Shown: piece after piece, positions 11,529 through 23,627 of the stretch
How positions within the stretch are numbered: the first letter of the stretch is position 1
Layout: each line of letters begins with the position of its first letter
NCBI GenBank assembly: GCA_022495005.1
Contig: JAGYXB010000200.1
Span: forward strand, 930,001 to 994,000
Reading direction: 5' to 3'
Length of the DNA: 64,000 nucleotides
Source: Rhyacophila brunnea
Lineage: Eukaryota; Arthropoda; Insecta; Trichoptera; Rhyacophilidae
Made by a program: the position numbers and the translations under genes
The notes under the pieces: model-generated
The model's database searches: none
What the model was told of the DNA's origin: nothing
The model's input: the letters and a program-made list of their open reading frames with translations, nothing else

Positions 11529-13384
11529 GGGCTTATCACCTAGTATTCACCACATATATATTATGTATACATAATATTGCATATAAGAACATGGATTTTG
11601 TGCAGTATATATCATTCAATAACGGTCCCAAATAAATCATATAGAAAACTTACGTAAATAGAAACAATCGCACATACTTACAAACAACACTTAAAACCCA
11701 AACAGTTTAAATAAAAATTGTCAAAAAACTATACCTACATTTCGAATTTTTAAAATGATTGCCGAGTGAAATATAACCATGCATTGATTAACTTCACAAA
11801 AAAACTCTCAAATAGCAAAGATAAAAATAAAAGTTCAGAAAACAGCGACATGAATTTATTAGCATGTAATGACTGTGACGGCATCTACATCGGAAAAAAC
11901 CCAATGTTGCTAAAGATACTTTACTTCAATTTTTTTACTGTCAAAATAAAATACATTTAAAAATCCATAGTTTATAATTCCTAGAAATAAATAAAAAAAA
12001 AAAAACTTTAATTATTTCCACCCCTTAAGGATTCCACAATAAAATTTTCCACTCCCAATACCAACTTATATCTTAGAAATATACCATTATTATCTCTTTC
12101 CCACAACGTTTTAGATACTTCCTTTCTACTTTCACCATACAATATTGGCAATAAATATGGCCATAAAGAAACTCAAAAATAAATTTTGGTACTCATACTT
12201 GAAAAGCTTACTATCGTACTTATTACTATAGAAACATTATCTATATATTGTTGTGAATACCAAGTTATATCCCATTGTATAGATAGACAATTTAAATTTA
12301 TTTATTAATGTATTTTTTTTTATTTTCGTTACGGTAATCGGGAAGTTAAAATTGAAATCAATTAAAAAAAACTTTGGCTTGTAAACAAAAGCGTCATCAC
12401 CATAGAATAGATTATTAAGACAGAAATGCGACTAGACCAAGAATTTAAAGCCAATTTAAAGCCTTAAGGTCTGTGTAATTTATCGATTGTTCAGGTTTAG
12501 ATACCTAACACCCCGAATTCTTTATTTTCTATCATTATACGGTACTCCTTTTCTTAAGACTATACTTCAGCTGGGGCACGGTCTAAAACGATCGTGACTA
12601 CGCGACGCGAAGATTTTGCAAATGACGCGTGCAGAACAAAACATAATTTGTCATAAAAAGTCAACATGCGTCCATTTAATATTAGGTTTACTATTCTTTT
12701 ACTAATAATACTGATATATTCATTGACATGTTTTCTTTTTCTAGTAAATGGGTAACGTTTTTTAGTCATCTTTACATGATTTAGGAATTAATTCCCCCGT
12801 CGCCATCACAAAATTGACGTGTTCACAGCTCGACTTTCGCTCTCCGATTGCCAGCCAGTCCGAAATTTTGTCGCTCCTATAGTTGAAAATTATTTGCCGT
12901 TTCACTGAAGTACCGTCTTAAAAGATGAGTGGTTGCCCCATTTACAAACCTTCTTACCTGAATCAGAGAATATTATTATTACTTTGAAGCGAGATTATAA
13001 TTATCCATAGGTACGTAGAAGGTAGCGTTTATTATTATATTATATAATGTAGATTATTAATTATTCTACTAACTTACATGAATCACCCAGAATTGTTATG
13101 TTATTATTCATTTAACAACAGAAATATGCCGTAATATATCTAATTCTCCATACATAACCAAGGTATAAAATTGTATAGCCACCATTTTACATATAACAAA
13201 GAGGTCTAAATTCAGACTAATACCTACAACCGTAAATAAATTACCATTTTATTAATATTGTATTCGCCTATGTAATACAAGACAAAAAAAATGTGTGTAG
13301 AAAACTACATTACAGAATCAACCTAAAATGTTAACAGTGGGAAGACGAAGCGCCAATCCATGCAACAGCCTCTGATTTAGCTTG
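11529..13384. other. No gene seen
   Basis: Holds only short frames. The one at 12560-12769 (-), 69 codons, has a basic N-terminus and a CpG-richer 3' part, but no family was recognised. A GC-richer patch spans about 12560-12900. Confidence 0.45.
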
Positions 13385-14366
13385 GTGTATAGCAGTGGTT
13401 TCCAAACTTTATGTTACAACGCCTCCCTTTAAAAAAAAAACGAATCTTTGCGCCTCCCCTCTTTATTTCATTAAATCAACAAAATACTTATAATATATTC
13501 ATTTTTAAATTAATTTATTTTTCATGCTATGAATGTCTTTGTTTATTAGCACAATCAATTTCAATAGTAGTCAATCCAAATTCATCATCGTTCATTGATA
13601 AATGGATTCTATCATGGGCCCCACATCCTGAAGCAGGCCCACATGCCAGGATCTTTGGCGGGCTCACCTACCTATCGCTGAGGTCAAGAGCAGTGTAGTG
13701 CTCTAATGAGTTATCATTTAAGTATCACAATCATCATTTAGGTATCACATCAAATTGCAACGCACAACCACATTTTTTTACTATTAATAAAATATTGTGT
13801 AAAATGCATTAGCAAACTAACCAAGAACAGAAAAGAAAAATAGATTTTTGTTTGCTCCATTATATCTGTCGCAGAAATCATTTAAAAGTGGAAACATGGC
13901 GAACTTATTTTTTTTTTTGTAATTTTGATTTCCAAAGCTCCAATTTATAATGAATGCCTTTACTTTGTCTTTTTAAATCAGTAAATTCATAAGTGGTCCT
14001 TGCATTGATTTATTCACTCATTTTTTTCTTAGATTTCAACCAAATAGACAAGTTTAACAACAAAATTATCGTTCCTAAACAAATTTGCCTCAAATTTCAA
14101 CATTCTGATTTGACCCTTTTATTTCATTTTTCACGAGATAGCCGGCGCGCTTTACAATAGTATAGAAGTGAGGTACTTATTATAAAATTCGTTTCCATAT
14201 TTTCCGACAGGTTTGCAAACAACTTTTTATACGGCTATTTTGTATTTAGTTTATAAACTATGCATTTGCAAACTGCAAAAATGTGGCTACATTAATTTTG
14301 TTAAACTTTTTGCGCCTCCTTTTGCAACACTCCGCGCATTCCAGTTTGGAAATCGCTGGTGTATTG
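13385..14366. mobile_element. hAT-type MITE family C, copy 1
   Basis: The element spans 13393-14358 (966 bp), starts CAGTGGTTTCCAAACTTT and ends CAGTTTGGAAATCGCTG. Flanks GTGTATAG (13385-13392) and GTGTATTG (14359-14366) are an 8-bp target duplication with one mismatch. The GCGCCTCC strings just inside each end are also inverted. The open frame at 13411-13698 is within this element and lacks transposase motifs. Confidence 0.85.
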
Positions 14367-14431
14367 AGACTTTTTCAAAAAAATAATTATTGGGTAATCA
14401 TAAAATTGTGATCGAAGCATGTTCAGGACAC

Positions 14432-14775
14432 CAGTTCAATAGAGGAACAACTCATAAAACCTTGTTCCAAGATAATGGCGTTTGAATTTTTTGCAGTAAT
14501 TCTCATTTTAATTTTAAAGCCTTGATTTCGTTGAAATTGTGTGTTTTTTATATTGAATTTAGTGGAATTCATCAAAACACAATGAAATTGTACATTTTAA
14601 TAAGGAATTAACGAATAGATTTGATTATATAATGGAATTACTGATTAATCTCAGAAAGGGTTATTCGATTTTATGACACATTAAAGACATTTTTGACTAT
14701 TTTTAGACTTTTCTACGTCGAATGGCATTCTTAACTCAAAGCCTTTAAATTTTGAGTTGTTTCCCTATTGAACTG
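14432..14775. mobile_element. TIR element (MITE), class unknown
   Basis: Terminal inverted repeats CAGTTCAATAGAGGAACAAC and GTTTCCCTATTGAACTG differ at about two positions over 23 bp. The element is 344 bp. The 8 bp on either side do not match, so the superfamily is uncertain. Confidence 0.6.
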
Positions 14776-16590
14776 TGGTATCGTTTTATATAAAGATTTA
14801 AACCTACCGATGATATTAAATTTGATTTATTTTTTTATTCAGAGCGTCTTACCAGGTGTTTTTGAATAAATCTGATTACATTATCTTATATTATTCAGAA
14901 CTTTAGACGAGTTGTTATTATATGCTTATAATCATAGAACTCTGTGCGGAAGGGGATTTGGGGGTAATCCGTACACTTTAACACCTTTGAATTGCGAAAT
15001 GGTCCCGTAACGAAATCCCGGATAATCTTCGAAAAACCGCCGAAAGTTTCCGAACAAATCCGCGCAACAGAGACCGGGAAATTATTTCAATAATAAATTT
15101 GGCGAAACGGCCAGTAGGGAAAACCAATTAGCGAAGTTTCCCCTTGCGAGAGAGACAGAAGTTTTAGGCTAGCGACGGATGATACCGCCCTGACAATGTG
15201 CACCCAGACAATTCATATCTGGTACAATAACGTTTAAAATATCATAATCAGAATCATATTATACGAAATAATAAAACCATACAACTGTAAGTGAAAATAC
15301 ATTTATATATTCCTGCATGTAAGCAGATTTTTCTGCAGAAAATACTAACAATCATTCTATAAGGTCGTTGTATATTTTCATGCTCATAATAGTCGTGCTT
15401 TCCTTTTTATTGGCTATATTGGATCATTAGATCTTGGCTACCTCACGAAGAGGTTTTTTTAACATAATATTATGTAAATACGATAAATGGGTGTGAGCAA
15501 CTTTCTCGACTCATTAGACCTATGCCTTGATTCAGAACACAAATATAAAAATAAGATGTGAATTTTCCCAACCCAGAATCCGAAAGACCCACGACTTCAT
15601 AAGTTACCACTCGTCTACCACGAGTAAAATTTTTTTTTATAGTGCTAGTAAACAATAATACTATAAATATGCATGTACTTGCTAAATTATACATGTTTAC
15701 AATATAAACGTGTATCTTAGAAATAAAAATTGTGATTATCTTATATAATATTTAATTAAATTATCAATAAATTATAATGTAATGTATATTGTTTACGTGT
15801 TTTCCCGTGACACGGAAATACCTTGTGGCAAATAATACCATAATAATGAATTTGAATCATAGCAACACTGAGATGGCATTACATGGTATCACTTTCCGTT
15901 TGCTAGTCCATACATAAAGATGTAAACAAAACTAAATTAAATACCATAACTTTACAGATCAATTCAAATTTACAACCGTAATCATATTTTAGTTTCCATT
16001 ATATAATTCAAACCGATTAATAGATTCAGTTAATTTCAAACGATGCTTCAATATCTACGCGCTATCCCGTAACCTCTCCACGACATTCTGACTAAAATGT
16101 ATATAATTTATAACCACAAAAGATTCTATGACTCTGTAGTCTAGCCATTCAGTATACTTTTTAGATACTTAATGAATCTATTGTAGTATATTATTTTATA
16201 TCTATTTCGCTAATATTAGGTTTTTATTTAACATTATAAATAATTGAAAATATCGAAAAGAACAAAATATGTCTTATAATAAATAAAATCATGGAAATAG
16301 TAAAATAAACTAAAATTATTATACCCAATGTATTTTTATGTTTTTGTTATTATCATTTTAATATTATATTTTTCAATCAACAATGACAATCAAAGTCAAT
16401 AATAGTTTAAAAAAATAATCATTCTTTGCATTCTTTCTAATAATAACAATATGTATTTGAATACTTATTCAGTGCATTGTGAAAAATCCCAGGGTTTTGT
16501 GACATATAATGACGTGTAACATTTAACTAATACTGATTAAATAACGTATGTTCAAATTTACCTACTTACATAATAAACTTTCCCATATAT
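14776..16590. other. No gene seen; contains a GC-richer island
   Basis: Mostly AT-rich. The island at about 14935-15215 is unlike its surroundings, rich in CCGAAA, CGAAA and GAGAGAGA strings, not repeated elsewhere in the window and without a long frame. It could be a conserved non-coding element. The rest shows nothing. Confidence 0.5.
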
Positions 16591-16875
16591 TTTAAATTGA
16601 AGACGTTCACAACGTGACATGAAAAAATAAATAAATAGTCTTAAATAGTACGAATAGTATAAAAAATGAGCAAATATAAAAATTATAAAATACCTAGGTA
16701 CATGGAAGTGCTCTGATTGACCTACGTGGAGCCTATGTTAATAATTTATAATACAACGTCCACCAATGTTCAACTCACGTCAGTGGAATATATCAATATT
16801 CATATTGATTTAGTTGAACAGGGTTATTGCCCTTCCAATTGACATCACCAATGAGAACAAACGATTGATATTCCC
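16591..16875 (-). mobile_element. Jockey-like LINE, 3' fragment 1
   Basis: Matches the 3' ends of the LINE copies at 38160 and 46245, e.g. AAGACGTTCACAACGTGACA, ACGTCCACCAATGTTCAACT and GAACAGGGTTATTGCCCT. It is strongly decayed and only the very 3' part of the reverse-transcriptase frame remains. Confidence 0.65.
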
Positions 16876-17387
16876 GATATCTAAGCTATGCATATGTTAG
16901 TTACATGACCTTGGTTGAATGTGAAACGTATTGTTATTATTATTGTTGTCGTTTCAATGGTCAAATTGTTTGTACGTCATAAATTACATAGAACACGTTT
17001 CTTGGCAGGGGGTTGATTAAAGAGAATCTCTCCTACAATTGATTATGTCTTATTTTTGTTACGTGACTTAACACGAGAAAAACTTCCGCACAAATGATCT
17101 AATTCCACTTTGAAGGTAGTTCGTGTGACAGCGTGAGGGAATATACAAAGTTACCCGTCAAACTTGTTGCAAACAACATAGATCGTGAGGGAAGATTGGA
17201 TTAATCAAAAACTACACAACTCGTGTTGATTACATTTAGTTTTTTTCTATAAACTAATCTAATAAGTATGTACTACCGCTACTTAACTCTATTCTAGGTT
17301 ACGGTGACGCTGGATTATCTGGACATCGAATATTATTAATGGTTTTATAACAAAGTTGTTTTGTTCATTTTACAATGTTTGAATTCT
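16876..17387. other. No gene seen
   Basis: AT-rich, nothing recognised. Confidence 0.45.
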
Positions 17388-17475
17388 AATGGATTTAAGT
17401 TTTGTACTATTCCATGTGAGTAAACTCTTGAGTACTCAAATGGAATAGTACAAAAATTAAATCCATTAGAATTTA
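17388..17475. repeat. 88-bp palindrome
   Basis: Arms GAATTCTAATGGATTTAAGT and the matching AAATTAAATCCATTAGAATT, each about 38 bp, with a short centre around AAACTCTTGAGT. Both arms contain TGTACTATTCCAT in inverted order. It would form a strong hairpin. Probably a small fold-back element; no related copy was found. Confidence 0.7.
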
Positions 17476-17584
17476 AATTCTAATTCCATCAAGTACTTTT
17501 GGTCGATAGTATTAATATTAAATGTTACATGTTTTACTTATATAATCAATAATTATGTTCATTAAACCATATAATTATTACACC

Positions 17585-17660
17585 TACGATGGCCGCGCGG
17601 CTTAAGCGTCGGCCTATAGCGTCGTGGTTCCTAGGTTCGTATCCTGGGTCTGGCAAGTAC
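17585..17660 (+). mobile_element. tRNA-derived SINE-A, head only
   Basis: tRNA-like CGATGGCCGCGCGGCTTAAG, anticodon-stem-like GGCCTATAGCGTC and B-box-like GGTTCGTATCC. Same family as 27151, 42252 and 44832. The tail is missing or decayed. Confidence 0.65.
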
Positions 17661-17838
17661 AATACTCTCAGTCAAGTTATTTAACTAGCATTAATCTAAT
17701 ATTTAACTAAAAAAACAAATATATGTTTTAAAACGTCTAATACGAGGAATAATTTTGTAGTAATTGGCGATTTGTTTTGAATAAAAATTAATTGCGTTTT
17801 GCTTTTTATAACTAATGATATAGGTCCATCAAATGATA

Positions 17839-18138
17839 ATATTGCTGCCTGATTTTCAGGTTGTTCTATATCACATTTTTAAGCAAAATTACTTTTTAAT
17901 GCCATTTTGTTGTATTCCCAGAACTCTGTTTAACCTATTAGTCAGAATATAAAAAAATATGAACGGATTTGTCGATAATTTCAACATTAAGTTATTCTTT
18001 TATATGTAGAACACAGTTTTTAATATATATATAATAATATATTGGTTGTGCAATTATTTCAATGTGAACTTTCAAATTGCTCTCTTGAGAATTTTACTGA
18101 AAATGACATAGAACCACCTGAAAATCAGGCAGCGATAT
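17839..18138. mobile_element. TIR element (MITE), 300 bp
   Basis: Inverted ends ATATTGCTGCCTGATTTTCA and TGAAAATCAGGCAGCGATAT, continuing as GGTTGTTCTATATCA and TGACATAGAACCACC for about 35 bp. No coding frame. The target duplication is unclear. Confidence 0.65.
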
Positions 18139-21100
18139 ATAAAGTGACATAATCCAAATTCGCAATAAGATTCACATATCAAGTGTTACAAAATCAACAA
18201 CGATGTATTTTCTTAAAAAATTCTTTCTTTTTACTTAAAAAAATAAATAAAACTTCTCTTCTTGTGATATGTGTTTAACAGCCTTATGTTAAATACGCTT
18301 TGAAACTGTTCCGCGGTCTCCATCTTTGATAATAAATTTATTTCACTGTCTGCAAATAAATCAGTCCAAACTGAAATCGTATGCAAAGCTTCACGTTCCA
18401 CACAATCCGTAGCGCTTTTTTCTAGCCCAAAGCTGTGCAGAACTGAATTTTATTATTTTATGGCCTCAGACATTATCCAAAACTTTGTAGGATATTCTTT
18501 TTATCCGTATATCTTTTTTTTCCGAGATAATGGATAACAAATTTTGGACATATTTTATTTTGGACTCAAGGTTATGCTTTTGAAATTTTCAATAAGGTAC
18601 CTAATACATAATAAATTAGGGCCTTTACTTTATAACTTTGGATAATATATTTTTTGAGGAAAATTTAATAAATGTTTTCATATATAAATAATCCGCTTTT
18701 ACTTTCTGACATACATAATAAGTATGTACCTACATGCATAATAAATTATTTTTTACTAATATATTATATAAACCTTAAATATTAAAGAAAACCCTCTGCT
18801 ACAGAGAAGAACCCTAAACGTGTAAAAATAAAGCCAAAATGCACCAATATTTTCCATACAACTTCTGAAATAAGAAACAACTCTCACATGTTTTCAATGA
18901 ATAATGGTACATACGTCAAATTTGAGCTAGTTAGGTGATTTTTATACGGACATCACATAAAGCTTCAAAAGATTCCATTACAATTAATATAAAGGCTTTT
19001 TTTGAAAACCACCTGTTTTTTATCCAAATAACGAAGAAAAATAAATGGATAAAAATATTTTTTTTACCTTTTTGTTTTTATTATAAATTTATTCTAATAA
19101 CACCGTTCGTGAAATTGAATAAAAATCATACCATAATCTTAATCTTCCCATAATACAAGCTGTTAATTTCGCCACATTATCCCTAATTTTTTCACCCTTG
19201 GCCAAATTTACGAGACCTTTTCCCGAATCCCGGAGGCTTTCGGGGAAAATTATTTGTTTCCCTCCTAAATGAAATGCAAATTTAATGTTAAAAAGATGGT
19301 ATTTTCTTAAAAATAAATTCACTTTTATGCTTCACTTTCTTTTTCTTCAGCATTTTGTTGACACTTGAGTATTTCGGACTCATTTCGCCGGATAGGCAAA
19401 TTTCGCCGGTTGTTTGGGATTTTTCATAAGTTTTATTTTCATTTATACTTTATAAAATGTGAAAAAAGACAATTTTAAAGTCGATTTAATCTTCACGTTT
19501 TCGTTTATCATACGTAATTCAAGTAAATACCGCCATCAAGCTGGCAAAAATTGGAGATAAAATCTTTATAATTAAATTATTATTAATTTGATTTCATGTT
19601 GTTGTTTACTTGTAGAAAGACGTGATAAGATACAACCACGTATATGTGAATCACTATAATATGTTAGGTAGCACAGATTACAGAAAACGGTAGGTCAGAT
19701 ATATTTATATCCCATACTTATAGCTATACAACTTCCCTACCGAATTAATGTTCGGCACCCTCCTATCTAATTGCATAATATCCCTATATCCGAATCGACC
19801 TTAATAATTATTAGAGTGAGTGAAAATGACCAACGTGTAAACAATACAAGACCTCTATGCATTGCTGACTCAGAGCTTTATCAATAACTTTATAAATGTT
19901 TCCCAATGTTTTTTGTTAAAAAAAATAAATTTAACTCTGCGCAGAAGTTTAAAATTTCAAGCACTTTATTTTCTTCCCTAGTACTGAGAAATATCCATGT
20001 GATCCAGGTCCAAATAAAAGTTCTCTCCCTTTAAATCCCATAACGAAAGGTTTTTAAGCATCCTCCTACAGAATCCAGCTAAGGATAAAATATCATTAGG
20101 TGTCTACCTACTTATGTATTATTATATAGATTTAAAAAAATGTTTCATTAGAAAATCACATAATATGAGTGGTTTGAATAATATTATTTCTGCAGTACCT
20201 ATCTATATAGTTTTTAATTATGTTGGTTATAAATTCAATTAGGTTCCTGAGATCGAGGGACTTGCATTAATTCAACCCGAATTCAAACATTCACAATCAA
20301 TCGAATAATAAATTTTCAATATAATTAACTAATCAAAATTATTCTCTCTGTAATCTGCCAAAGTACGCTTGCTCACCTGCTATACATAACTGAATAAAAG
20401 ATTTCTCGAAGAAGTGAAACGAAAAAAAAAATAAAACAAAAAGTTAAGCGAAACTGAATCCACGAGACCACGCTGCGTTTTTTTGTTCGGCGGGTTGAAT
20501 TATTTCAGTGGCGCCTCGTTATCATTGCAAATGTCAAAAACGAATTGAATTTCCATTTTTAACGAACGATCGTCCATACACACAATTCCCTGTAATAAAA
20601 TTACGGTCTCTAATACGGCTCGGCAACCGCACTGATATAATAATATGTATTTTTTAAGGATTAGCCTAAAGTTGAAACATCTTTTTGAGCACATACATAC
20701 ATTATTTATTTGATAATAATATGTTTGCTGTTTCTTATTTTTAATAACGTGAATTCAATTAAATAAATTTATGATAATATCTTATAATAGGTAATTAGAA
20801 TATTTTAAAATAATATTACAGAGGATTAGGTTGATGAAACGTACGCGATTCATCTGTGTGTCATACTATAGCACATGATAATTATAATTTATTTATAGTA
20901 TTGGACCAAAACTCATATTTGCCATACAGCAATTATAATCGATTCAGAAGTGCCCATGTTGAATTAATAAAAAATCAAATTTTAATATATTTTTTAAATT
21001 ATATACCAACTCAACATTCACAAAATTTATTTATGTATTGATATATAATTTTACTCATAATTAAAACTTACATAAATATAGCCTCAAATCTTGATACACA

Positions 21101-21335
21101 ATCTTTACAATGAAAAATAAATATACACTCCAATATAAAAAGTTTTATGAATATAAGTAATTACCAGTGTATAATGTCTCCAGAAATTTGTTTATAAACA
21201 TATATATTTATTATGACACAATATTGATTATGTTTACAACACGTGTGTTGTATTGAACGACTAATTAAATGACACTATGCGCATGCGCATGTACCCTTGA
21301 GACCGAAATGAATGTAATCATAATAATAAATAAGT
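18139..21335. other. No gene seen; long intron-like stretch
   Basis: Apart from AT-rich filler there are GC-richer islands at about 18300-18440, 19190-19275 and 20465-20650. They are unique in the window and show no convincing frame. The overlapping short frames at 18935-19322 lie on both strands and look like chance. Confidence 0.5.
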
Positions 21336-21479
21336 ATGTGTTGCATCGGCGCGCGCAACTTCCGTCACACGCCAAAAGTGTTACATCGGTGCGCGCAACT
21401 TCATCACACACCAAAAGTACATTCTGATCTGTTTTCCCAAAAGCGCCAAAAGAAGTATAACTTCAAAAATAATCAATGC
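21336..21479. repeat. Tandem duplication joined to the 3' end of the tRNA-Ile-bearing repeat
   Basis: A ~47-bp unit (CATCGGCGCGCGCAACTTCC, then CACACGCCAAAAGTG) is repeated twice, then CATTCTGATCTGTTTTCCCA and GCGCCAAAAGAAGTATAACT follow as in the elements at 23093 and 29088. Confidence 0.65.
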
Positions 21480-21749
21480 GGATAATTATATAAAATAGAA
21501 TATACACAAATCCACTACTCCAAGTATTAGTAGTAACACAATCATTCGTAAAATATAATGATACGTTATGGAGATTTGTTTTTTGTAGAAAATTATAATA
21601 TTATAAACATAATCTTTTGTTAATATAACCAAATTGCGAAATATTATGACAAATATGTATTGGGATGTGAATAAAGACGAGGGTAGGTAAGGTTGTTATG
21701 ATAATCCTCAGATAGGTGTTACGTTCAAAATGAACATAACTTATTTTCA

Positions 21750-22000
21750 TACCGCTGGCAACCCCGCCGATTATTTATGGTCACGTCGATGGATCGTACG
21801 CGATTTGACAGATGTCGCTGATAGAATTTCCGGCCGCAACGGACGTCGCGAGGTGTGGAACAAGCAACTTCGCTTTTTGATTCTGACTGTCGTCTAGTAG
21901 AGTCGTGCTCCGCTTGAGTTCTACCCAACATTTATAATGGACATCACTTAACGGAGCACGATGCAGCCGCAGTGTTTGAAGCCTCTGATCGTTCCAGTTT
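21750..22000. promoter_or_regulatory. CpG-rich island, possible promoter or 5' exon
   Basis: A 250-bp stretch with many CG dinucleotides (for example GGATCGTACGCG and CGGCCGCAACGGACGTCGCG) in AT-rich DNA. CGTGCTCCG (21904-21912) and CGGAGCACG (21953-21961) are inverted around a ~40-nt loop. It lies 6 kb upstream of the receptor exon on the side where a 5' UTR exon would be. No TATA box or initiator can be fixed, so this is an inference only. Confidence 0.3.
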
Positions 22001-23092
22001 GGTATTTTAAATCTATTATTTTATTCACAACTCTTCCAATGTGTCTTTTCAAACTTAGCTGCTTGTATTTATTTTAGTATCGAGCCGCTTAATAATCTTT
22101 TAATGTATTTCTAATCTCTTGCTTTGACGATAATATAGTTTCTGTCAAGTATATAAATTGCTCTTTTATTTATTGTTCCCACTTTATTCCATACTGTTAA
22201 ATAATTATAATCTTTCACGGTCTCAAGATCGTGTGGCGTCCAAGACTTTATTATGTACATCTTTAACCATAGATTGCACGTGCCTTCAGCCGTGTAATCC
22301 TTTCTTGTTTTCTAATTAAATTTTACAGTTGTCAGTTGCGAGGTTGCAGAAGTAATTATTGTTCGGCTTGAAAAAGATCAGGTAACTCACGACCCTTCCT
22401 TGTGTCTCATGTCTCATGTTCTCTTTGCTTTAACTATACTTTACATTTATTATATTCTAATTAGAAACTCTTTTATTTTGTAATTGTGACGACAAAGATC
22501 ACAATTACAAAATATTAATATATCATAGGATGCGTGTGTTTACGAGAAATACCCAGTTTATTCCCCCACATAAAAAATACAAATATTATTACAATGCAAG
22601 GTTACCATTAAATACTACAACAGCTCAAAGTTCGTATATAAAAATACTACTGCAAAAAGTAAGAACATATGAAAGAATGTTACGTAACAGAGTGACGTCA
22701 ATCTGCTTCTATTAAAATTCTCAACAAGAGTGATTTTTAGAGTCTATGAATGCATTATTTATTGACTGAAAATTTTCTTCGTAGGTATGTACATTTTGCA
22801 ATGATAATGAAATGCATGTTTGATTCTTGGTTGCTTATACATGAGTATCGATATGTTTTGTTTCGTAATAATTGATTAATTGAATTATTATGTGACTCAT
22901 TAATAATTATTAAGTAGGTTATGCTAAGTCATAGTGATATGATGTCTAATTCAAACGAAATAAGTCTCAATTATTGAAAAATGAGTTAAATATTCCAAAT
23001 TAGCCATACTGCATCATATTTTCATAATTATAATTTATTTTACTGAAAAATGTAAAAGTTGCCCAAAACTTAATTTTCTTCAAACTTTCATA
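22001..23092. other. No gene seen; one perfect short hairpin
   Basis: At 22475-22513 ATTTTGTAATTGTGA and TCACAATTACAAAAT form a perfect 15-bp stem with a 9-nt loop. Nothing else recognised. Confidence 0.5.
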
Positions 23093-23627
23093 AAAAAATC
23101 GGTGTGTGTACTTATGTACGTTATACATACTTCTTTGGCATAACAAAACAAAGACAAAACTTCTGATAACCTAGATTTTAGATTAGCTCTTAATTATCTT
23201 GTTAAATTACACACTCAAGAAAAAGGACCGCTTATTGAAATGCCGTTGGTTTATTTCTATACACTTTAACTAATATTACTAAATTATATAATAACTTATC
23301 GTTGTTTTTATTTTTAAAGTAACAACTGCCACTATAAAGTATAATAGTTTGTTTACGTAAAGAATTGCAAATGCGACAATAATAAATTCGGTGCCTAGGC
23401 AACGGAACAATTCTAAACTATAATATTATACTGTATAATCGTCATGATTAGAGTATCATACTGTGGCGTAATGGTAGTGCGTTCGGCTAATAACCGAACA
23501 GTGGTTCGAATCCAATCGAGTGCGTTTATTTTAGTGTGAAAAAATAAATTGTATGTTACATGTCACACGCCAAAAATACAATCTGATCTGATTTTCCAAA
23601 CGCACCTAAAGAAGTATAACTTCAAAA
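23093..23627 (+). mobile_element. TIR element carrying a tRNA-Ile-like sequence, copy 1
   Basis: Aligns along ~540 bp with the copy at 29088-29647. The left part has GTGTGTGTACTTATGTAC and a decayed inverted end ATACTTCTTTGGCA. The right end is ACCTAAAGAAGTATAACTTC. Shared internal blocks include GGACCGCTTATTG and GCCGTTGGTTTATTTCTATA. The tRNA-like part is listed separately. Confidence 0.7.
23463..23526 (+). tRNA. tRNA-Ile-like sequence inside a repeat (probably not functional)
   Basis: GGCGTAATGGTAGTGCG serves as a D-arm/A-box-like part. TTCGG-CTAATAA-CCGAA is a perfect 5-bp anticodon stem with loop anticodon AAT (Ile). GGTTCGAATCC is a perfect B box. The acceptor stem is not convincing and the D-arm is short. 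It is repeated in the second copy of the host element, so I read it as a SINE-type RNA polymerase III promoter remnant rather than a working tRNA gene. Confidence 0.45.

Noticed and set aside
13411..13698. 95-codon host gene
   Set aside because: It lies wholly inside a hAT MITE with mapped ends and has no homologous frame in the second copy.
23463..23526. Functional tRNA-Ile gene
   Set aside because: The acceptor stem does not pair well, the D-arm is short, and the same sequence recurs within a mobile element.
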